64,000 nucleotides of DNA from Burkholderiales bacterium (lineage in GTDB: Bacteria; Pseudomonadota; Gammaproteobacteria; Burkholderiales; Burkholderiaceae_D), in NCBI GenBank assembly GCA_016177875.1, contig JACOUL010000003.1, positions 1-64,000 on the forward strand, written 5' to 3'. Numbering within the stretch: position 1 is the first letter of the stretch; the number at the start of each line of letters is the position of its first letter. The notes under the pieces were generated by a model. That model did not search any database, was not told the origin of the DNA, and saw only the letters and a program-made list of their open reading frames with translations. Shown here piece after piece: positions 58,718 to 64,000 of the stretch. The position numbers and the translations under genes are program-made.

Positions 58718-59590
58718 TTAGGCAACTACATCCGCCGGCTGGTTTTGCAATAACGCCAGCAGACGTGCAATTTCCTCACGCATTTTGCGGCGGTCTATGA
58801 TCATGTCGATCGCGCCTTTTTGCAGCAGGAATTCAGCGCGCTGAAAACCTTCCGGCAATTTCTCGCGCACGGTATTTTCAATCACGCGCTGGCCTGCGAA
58901 ACCGATCAAAGCCTTGGGTTCTGCAATCACCACATCGCCCATAAAGGCGAAGGATGCGGAGACGCCGCCGGTGGTCGGGTCGGTCAGCACGGAAATAAAA
59001 GGAAGCTTTTTCTCGGACAGCTTGGTCAGCATGGCAGTGGTTTTTGCCATCTGCATGAGGGAGAGCAAGCCTTCTTGCATACGTGCGCCACCGGAAGCGG
59101 TGATGCAAATGAAAGGCACTTTCTGTTCAAGAGCGACTTGCGCACCGCGTACAAAACGCTCGCCGACTGCCGAGCCCATCGTGCCGGCCATGAATTCGAA
59201 TTCAAAACAGGACACGACTACTGGCAAGGTCATGATGGCGCCGCCCATGACAATGATACCGTCGGTCTCGCCGGTGGCTTCCATCGCTGCTTTCAAGCGA
59301 TCCGGATACTTCTTGCTGTCTTTAAACTTAAGCGTGTCGACCGGCAGGATTTCCTGCCCGATGTCGTAACGTCCTTCCGGATCCATCAATGCGTCAAGGC
59401 GATCGCGTGCGCGAATACGCATGTGGTGATCGCACTTGGGGCAAACATGGAAGTTGGATTCCAGGTCGGTGCGATAAAGAACAGCTTCGCAAGACGGGCA
59501 TTTGACCCACAGACCTTCCGGCACGGATTTGCGGGAAGAGGAGTCGTTACGCTGAATACGCGGGGGAAGGAGTTTTTCTAGCCAGCTCAT
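58718..59590 (-). CDS. accD: Acetyl-CoA carboxylase carboxyltransferase subunit beta
   Basis: 290 residues. N-terminal zinc ribbon with [23 protein letters not shown] (partly quoted; four Cys), then the crotonase-like carboxyltransferase domain with [19 protein letters not shown] and [12 protein letters not shown]. Pairs with AccA to make malonyl-CoA. Located between trpA and folC, the usual betaproteobacterial context. Confidence 0.97.
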   Translation of the reverse strand: MSWLEKLLPPRIQRNDSSSRKSVPEGLWVKCPSCEAVLYRTDLESNFHVCPKCDHHMRIRARDRLDALMDPEGRYDIGQEILPVDTLKFKDSKKYPDRLKAAMEATGETDGIIVMGGAIMTLPVVVSCFEFEFMAGTMGSAVGERFVRGAQVALEQKVPFICITASGGARMQEGLLSLMQMAKTTAMLTKLSEKKLPFISVLTDPTTGGVSASFAFMGDVVIAEPKALIGFAGQRVIENTVREKLPEGFQRAEFLLQKGAIDMIIDRRKMREEIARLLALLQNQPADVVA

Positions 59591-59707
59591 GGCGCCTCGT
59601 TAAAGATTTTCCTGGTGCGGATTGTACCGATTGTAAGGTGCCGAACAATTAAAGTTTCATAAAAATTAACACATTCTCATGTATTTTCAATTGCCCAGCG
59701 GAATTTT

Positions 59708-60511
59708 TTACTTTCCATCATCAAGTGCCTGACGAATTCCGCTAATAAAGCGCCGCACAGCTTCAACAGCTTGTTCTCGCGGCGTGTTTTCCAATTCCTG
59801 AATGATACGGCTGCCGATAACGATCGCATCCGCTACGCTGGACACCGCTTTGGCGGTAACCGCATCGCGAATGCCGAAGCCCACGCCGATCGGTAACTTC
59901 ACATAGCGGCGTATGGTCGCAATGCGTTCCGCCACTTCTTTCGTATCGATGTGCTGTGCACCGGTTACGCCCTTTAAGGAGACGTAGTAGGAAAATCCGC
60001 CGCCGACTTTGGCCACTTGCGCAATGCGCTCCTCGGTCGAGGTAGGTGCCAACAGAAAAATCGGGTCCATGCTGCGTGCACGCATCTTAACGGCGAACTC
60101 TTCGCATTCCTCCGGCGGATAGTCGACTACGATGGTGCCATCGACGCCGGCGTTCGCGGCGGCGTCGATGAAGGCGTCGATACCCATATGCTCGATCGGA
60201 TTGGCATAGCCCATCAACACCACCGGCGTCGTCGAATTGGTCTTGCGGAACTCACTCACCATGCCGATCACATCGCGGATACCGACATTAAACTTAAGCG
60301 CTCGTTCGCAGGCGCGTTGGATCACCGGACCTTCGGCCATCGGATCGGAAAACGGAATTCCAAGCTCAAGAACGTCGGAGCCGCCCGCGACCAAAGCGTG
60401 CATCAAAGGCAACGTCAATTCCGGCGCCGGATCGCCCGCAGTAATAAACGGGATCAGACCTTTTTTGTTTTGGCTGGCAAGTGCAGCGAAAGTCGATTGA
60501 ATGCGCGACAT
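59708..60511 (-). CDS. trpA: Tryptophan synthase alpha chain
   Basis: 267 residues from ATG 60511, which overlaps the trpB stop as TAATG; an upstream ATG at 60523 is possible. Catalytic Glu in [15 protein letters not shown] and Asp in [14 protein letters not shown] match the family, as does [11 protein letters not shown]. Cleaves indole-3-glycerol phosphate; indole is channelled to TrpB. Coupled to trpB as usual. Confidence 0.97.
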   Translation of the reverse strand: MSRIQSTFAALASQNKKGLIPFITAGDPAPELTLPLMHALVAGGSDVLELGIPFSDPMAEGPVIQRACERALKFNVGIRDVIGMVSEFRKTNSTTPVVLMGYANPIEHMGIDAFIDAAANAGVDGTIVVDYPPEECEEFAVKMRARSMDPIFLLAPTSTEERIAQVAKVGGGFSYYVSLKGVTGAQHIDTKEVAERIATIRRYVKLPIGVGFGIRDAVTAKAVSSVADAIVIGSRIIQELENTPREQAVEAVRRFISGIRQALDDGK

Positions 60512-61749
60512 TATTTTTTCCATCCCTGGACGGTATGCATATCCTTGTCGCCGCGTCCGGATAAGTTGGCGAGAATGATTTTATCTTTGGGCAGCGTTGC
60601 AGCGAGCTTGGCGGCGTAGGCCAGCGCATGACTCGATTCCAATGCGGGAATGATGCCTTCGGTGCGGCACGACATGTGGAACGCATCGATGGCTTCGGTA
60701 TCGGTGATTGTCACGTATTGCGCGCGGCCGATGTCCTTCAGCCATGCATGTTCAGGGCCGACGCCCGGATAATCCAAACCGGCCGAAACAGAGTGGGTCT
60801 CGATGACTTGGCCGTTCGGATCCTGCAGCAGATAGGTACGGTTGCCATGCAATACACCGGAAGAACCGGCGGTCAGCGAAGCTGCATGGCGGCCGGTATT
60901 CATGCCCTCGCCCGCCGCCTCCACACCGATCAATTGCACATCTTTGTGGTTAATGTAGGGATAAAAAATACCCATCGCATTCGAACCGCCTCCGACGCAT
61001 GCCACCACATAGTCCGGCTGGCGGCCGGTCATCTCCGGCATTTGCTGCTTGCATTCTTCGCCGATCACCGATTGGAAGTCGCGCACCATCATCGGATAGG
61101 GATGCGGCCCCGCAACCGTGCCGATGATGTAAAACGTATTCTCGACGTTCGTGACCCAGTCGCGCATGGCTTCGTTCAATGCGTCCTTCAAGGTCTTCGA
61201 ACCGGACTCTACCGGCACTACTCTAGCGCCCAACAAGCCCATGCGATAGACGTTTTGCACCTGGCGCTGCACGTCTTCGCTACCCATGTAGACCACGCAT
61301 TCGAGACCAAAGCGTGCGCAAATGGTTGCGGTCGCCACCCCGTGCTGACCGGCGCCGGTCTCCGCGATTACGCGCGGCTTACCCATGCGCTTGGCCAGCA
61401 AAGCTTGGCCGATCACGTTGTTGATCTTGTGCGCGCCGGTGTGATTCAAGTCCTCGCGTTTGAAATAAATTTGCGCACCGCCGGCGATCTCCGACCAGCG
61501 CTTGGCGTGATAAATCGGGCTGGGGCGGCCGACGAAATGCTTGAGCTCGTATTCGAATTCGGCGAGAAATTCAGGGTCCTTGCTGTAGTGCTCGTATGCG
61601 GCTTTCAGCTCGGTCAAGGCATAGGTCAGGGTTTCCGACACAAAGCTTCCGCCGTAGGGACCGAAATGGCCTTTGGCATCGGGGAAGCTGTATTGCTCGG
61701 AATTGGTAGACGAAGAGCCGGCATGTCCGGCGACGCTGCTTGGATTCAT
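60511..61749 (-). CDS. trpB: Tryptophan synthase beta chain
   Basis: 412 residues. PLP Lys in the [15 protein letters not shown] motif, GGGSNAMG phosphate loop and conserved [13 protein letters not shown]. Its start overlaps the trpF stop as ATGA. An N-terminal extension of about 20 residues precedes the usual start of the fold. Confidence 0.98.
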   Translation of the reverse strand: MNPSSVAGHAGSSSTNSEQYSFPDAKGHFGPYGGSFVSETLTYALTELKAAYEHYSKDPEFLAEFEYELKHFVGRPSPIYHAKRWSEIAGGAQIYFKREDLNHTGAHKINNVIGQALLAKRMGKPRVIAETGAGQHGVATATICARFGLECVVYMGSEDVQRQVQNVYRMGLLGARVVPVESGSKTLKDALNEAMRDWVTNVENTFYIIGTVAGPHPYPMMVRDFQSVIGEECKQQMPEMTGRQPDYVVACVGGGSNAMGIFYPYINHKDVQLIGVEAAGEGMNTGRHAASLTAGSSGVLHGNRTYLLQDPNGQVIETHSVSAGLDYPGVGPEHAWLKDIGRAQYVTITDTEAIDAFHMSCRTEGIIPALESSHALAYAAKLAATLPKDKIILANLSGRGDKDMHTVQGWKK

Positions 61750-62435
61750 TTGGTACCTGCTGGTGTGGAATTCAGATCGGTATCCGCCTGGCGCACTGCA
61801 TCGATGAAAGCGCGAATTTTGGCGGCATCCTTAATGCCCTTGGACTGCTCGACGCCGCTGCTGACGTCGACCGCATAGGGGCAAAGCGCACGTACGGCGT
61901 CAGCTGCATTGCGTTCGTTCAAGCCACCACTCAAAACGAGCCGAGGCGCGAGTTCTTTTGGGATGACAGACCAATCGAATACCTTTCCACCGCCACCGTA
62001 ACCTTCCACGAATGCATCAAGCAACAGACCGGCAAACCATTCGCTGGAAGAACGAAATTCCTGCTCACATTTTATCAAATCGGCCGCAGTCATATCCGGT
62101 TTGACACGAACGGCGCGTACGAAGGGACGTTTTACCTGCTCGGCAATATGGGCACATTCGGCCGTCGATTCGTCGCCATGGAATTGCAGAAGCGAAACCG
62201 GCGCTTGCACCAGAACTTCAGCGACTTCGCCCGCGTTTGCATTGACGAATAAGCCCACCGCGGAAATAAAGGGAGGGACTGCGCGGATCAAACGGCCGGC
62301 TGCTTCGGCAGTCACGTAGCGCGGGCTTTGCGGATAAAACACAAAACCCAAGGCATCCGCGCCTGCGGCAACCGCAGCCTGAACATCTTCAGGACGTGTC
62401 AAGCCGCAAATTTTGATTCGGGTACGGTGAGTCAT
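61746..62435 (-). CDS. trpF: Phosphoribosylanthranilate isomerase
   Basis: 229 residues, TIM barrel. Catalytic Cys in [12 protein letters not shown] (about residue 10) and general-acid Asp in VDVSSGVE near the C-terminus. Adds an N-terminal MTHRTR. First trp gene of the block; coupled to trpB. trpE, trpG, trpD and trpC are not in the window, as in many betaproteobacteria. Confidence 0.96.
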   Translation of the reverse strand: MTHRTRIKICGLTRPEDVQAAVAAGADALGFVFYPQSPRYVTAEAAGRLIRAVPPFISAVGLFVNANAGEVAEVLVQAPVSLLQFHGDESTAECAHIAEQVKRPFVRAVRVKPDMTAADLIKCEQEFRSSSEWFAGLLLDAFVEGYGGGGKVFDWSVIPKELAPRLVLSGGLNERNAADAVRALCPYAVDVSSGVEQSKGIKDAAKIRAFIDAVRQADTDLNSTPAGTK

Positions 62436-62465
62436 TGAATGGAGCTAACCAGGGACAAACTGCAA

Positions 62466-63287
62466 TTATCCCGGAAACGGCGCGGGAAAGCATCCGAATG
62501 GATTATCGCCCTCCTGAGGCAAGCTCCATTTTTGATCGTAGTCGATCTTGGCCAGGTATAAGCCGTCAGGCATAAAGGTGGGGGCGGCACGGCTGCGATC
62601 GCGCACTTCAAGGATTTCAGAGAGCCAGCTAGCAGGACGTTTTCCGGAACCGACAAAAATCAATGAACCGACGATGTTGCGCACCATATGATGCAAGAAG
62701 GCGTTTGCACGCAGAGAAAATAAAATGAAATCGCCTTTACGTTCAATACGAATCGCATGCATGGTTTTAACCGGCGTCTTCGCCTGGCACTCCACCGATC
62801 GGAATGCCGAAAAATCGTGAGTGCCGAGCAATTGGCCGGCGGCGAGCCGCATCGCGTCTACGTCCAGCAAGCGAAAAACCCAACCAGATTTACCCGTCAG
62901 CAAGGGCGACGGCACCGCATGGTTATAAAGCAGGTAATGATAAGTGCGTGCCGTAGCGCTAAAACGTGCATGAAATTGTTTTTCCGGCTCGGCCGGGTGT
63001 TCCACTTTGCACGCCCAACGCACCGCAATCGTAGGCGGCAAAAAAGCATTGACGCCTCGCACCCAAGAAAACGTATCGCGTTCCACATCGGTATCGAAAT
63101 GCACGACTTGCTCGATCGCATGCACGCCGGCATCGGTTCGTCCGGCACAAGTAGTCGCACACGGCGCCAACGTGAATTTTTCAAGCGCGGCTTCCAATTG
63201 ATCTTGCACGGTATGGCGATCGGGTTGGGTCTGCCAGCCGCGCCATGAGGTGCCATCGTATTGGATGCCGAGGACGATACGAGCCAA
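62466..63287 (-). CDS. truA: tRNA pseudouridine(38-40) synthase
   Basis: About 273 residues. Catalytic Asp in [12 protein letters not shown]-terminal [18 protein letters not shown] and the C-terminal [22 protein letters not shown] segment (here [21 protein letters not shown]). Start: GTG 63293 lies directly on the GGGGAG, so TTG 63287, spaced 5 bases from it, is preferred and gives the family-like MARIVLG. Modifies anticodon stem-loops. Follows fimV. Confidence 0.93.
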   Translation of the reverse strand: MARIVLGIQYDGTSWRGWQTQPDRHTVQDQLEAALEKFTLAPCATTCAGRTDAGVHAIEQVVHFDTDVERDTFSWVRGVNAFLPPTIAVRWACKVEHPAEPEKQFHARFSATARTYHYLLYNHAVPSPLLTGKSGWVFRLLDVDAMRLAAGQLLGTHDFSAFRSVECQAKTPVKTMHAIRIERKGDFILFSLRANAFLHHMVRNIVGSLIFVGSGKRPASWLSEILEVRDRSRAAPTFMPDGLYLAKIDYDQKWSLPQEGDNPFGCFPAPFPG

Positions 63288-63350
63288 AATCACTCCCCGT
63301 TAAAAACCCTGGCGTGCAGAGTGCTCCGCCATTCACCAACAAATAAAAAA

Positions 63351-63381
63351 GAAAACGGGCGCAAAGAAGTTTGCGCCCGTT
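63351..63381 (-). terminator. Terminator downstream of fimV
   Basis: AACGGGCGCAAA (minus strand, 63381-63370) pairs with TTTGCGCCCGTT (63365-63354), 12 bp with loop of 4, followed by TTCTTTTTTATTTG. Confidence 0.92.
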
Positions 63382-63405
63382 GTCATGCCGTCCAAGCGGC
63401 AATGA

Positions 63406-64000
63406 TTAAGCCATGCTGACCAGCAGCGATTTCGCTTTTTCGGACTGATCGGGCGTGCCACCCTTGATGACTTCATCAAGCAACTCGCGGGCACCTTCCT
63501 TGTCGCCGATTTCTTGATACGCAATCGCCAAATCCAGCTTGGTCGCCATTTCGGAATCCGGTGTAAGTTCAATTTCGTCGTCTTCCGGCATGTCCAAATC
63601 GTGCGGGGGCAGTTCCAAGTCAGGAATCAGATTGTCGGCAGCTGCCATTGATGCCATAGGTTCCGCCGGAGCTTGCTCTGCCGACGGATTGAGATCCAGG
63701 CTGATGTCGGACAAATCAAAATTCATCGAAGTTGAGTCTGCAGCCGACTCAACCACCGGAGGTTCATCCATCGATGCCGACTCCGAGACCGGCAAGAACG
63801 ACAAATCATCGCTGCCAATGTTGACACTCATCGCAGTCGCCGGCGAGACGGTATTTTCTTCCGGCATGCTCGTAGCTTGCTGGGTGTTGCTGAAATCCAG
63901 CATGCCTATGTCTAAATCCATCGGCGCTTCTTCGGCAGGTTTGACTGCCTCGACAGGAGCTGCCGGCTGCATGCCATTCAAACCATCCAAGTCGAAGTCA
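63406..64000 (-). CDS. fimV: FimV-like protein, C-terminal part (gene runs off the window)
   Basis: The frame is open to the window end, so only the last 198 residues are visible. The visible part is acidic, rich in Asp, Glu, Pro, Ser and Met, and ends with the FimV C-terminal TPR-like helix pair: MATKLDLAIAYQEIGDKEGARELLDEVIKGG (partly quoted), followed by QSEKAKSLLVSMA. FimV is a peptidoglycan-binding hub for type IV pili and polar organisation. Its place before truA is the conserved order in Burkholderiales and Pseudomonas. Confidence 0.9.
   Translation of the reverse strand, partial: DFDLDGLNGMQPAAPVEAVKPAEEAPMDLDIGMLDFSNTQQATSMPEENTVSPATAMSVNIGSDDLSFLPVSESASMDEPPVVESAADSTSMNFDLSDISLDLNPSAEQAPAEPMASMAAADNLIPDLELPPHDLDMPEDDEIELTPDSEMATKLDLAIAYQEIGDKEGARELLDEVIKGGTPDQSEKAKSLLVSMA

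Noticed and set aside
60628..61878. 416-codon plus-strand frame opposite trpB
   Set aside because: TrpB motifs are fully conserved on the minus strand; the frame is a shadow.

Overview
The window is a chromosomal segment of a betaproteobacterium in the Burkholderiales. The best guess is an Oxalobacteraceae relative of moderate GC content, for example Herminiimonas- or Undibacterium-like. That placement rests on gene order and protein flavour (secG / tRNA-Leu / nuoA-N / DUF2818, ilvBHC-psd-pssA-leuA, fimV-truA-trpFBA-accD-folC-SPOR-cvpA-purF); no database search was possible. Most of the window is dense housekeeping DNA on the minus strand.

Layout. (1) 1-4664: two-partner secretion locus with an FhaC/ShlB transporter, a large TPS-domain exoprotein ending in a Thr/Ser run and a Lys-rich, Cys-bearing tail, and the start of a third exported protein cut by the window edge. 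(2) 4899-8109: tRNA-Val, a hydroxypyruvate-isomerase-like enzyme and RelA. (3) 8141-19176: an accessory short-chain acid, ketone-body or PHB region. It holds 3-hydroxybutyrate dehydrogenase between two paralogous alpha/beta hydrolases, a plus-strand operon (unknown helical protein, third hydrolase, KAS III-like enzyme that by eye has lost the His and Asn of the Cys-His-Asn triad), the succinyl-CoA:3-ketoacid CoA-transferase pair, a PAS-LuxR regulator, a hotdog thioesterase, a second SDR and ETF-ubiquinone oxidoreductase. (4) 19186-34757: Nudix hydrolase, DUF2818 and the complete 14-gene complex I operon, interrupted at nuoE/nuoD and nuoI/nuoJ by palindromic repeats. (5) 34901-41284: tRNA-Leu, secG, tpiA, a quinone oxidoreductase, NDH-2, pnp and rpsO, then a plus-strand lipoprotein. 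(6) 41975-48775: leuA, pssA, psd, a small lipoprotein and ilvC-ilvH-ilvB. (7) 49278-53099, plus strand: ECF sigma factor, DUF3619 protein with anti-sigma-like topology, DUF3106 protein, RDD membrane protein, membrane-anchored hydrolase and LOG-family protein. (8) 53096-64000: trans-sulfuration-type PLP enzyme, purF, cvpA, SPOR protein, folC, accD, trpA, trpB, trpF, truA and the C-terminus of FimV.

How it fits together. Hydrolases could release 3-hydroxybutyrate, HBDH would oxidise it to acetoacetate, ScoAB would activate that to acetoacetyl-CoA, and ETF-QO would feed beta-oxidation electrons to quinone, next to complex I and NDH-2. The amino-acid, phospholipid, nucleotide and tRNA genes form conserved housekeeping blocks.

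I saw no CRISPR array, integrase, IS transposase or prophage. The two candidates for undescribed biology are the 11072-13945 operon and the sigma / DUF3619 / DUF3106 / RDD module at 49278-51520; both functional readings are inference.
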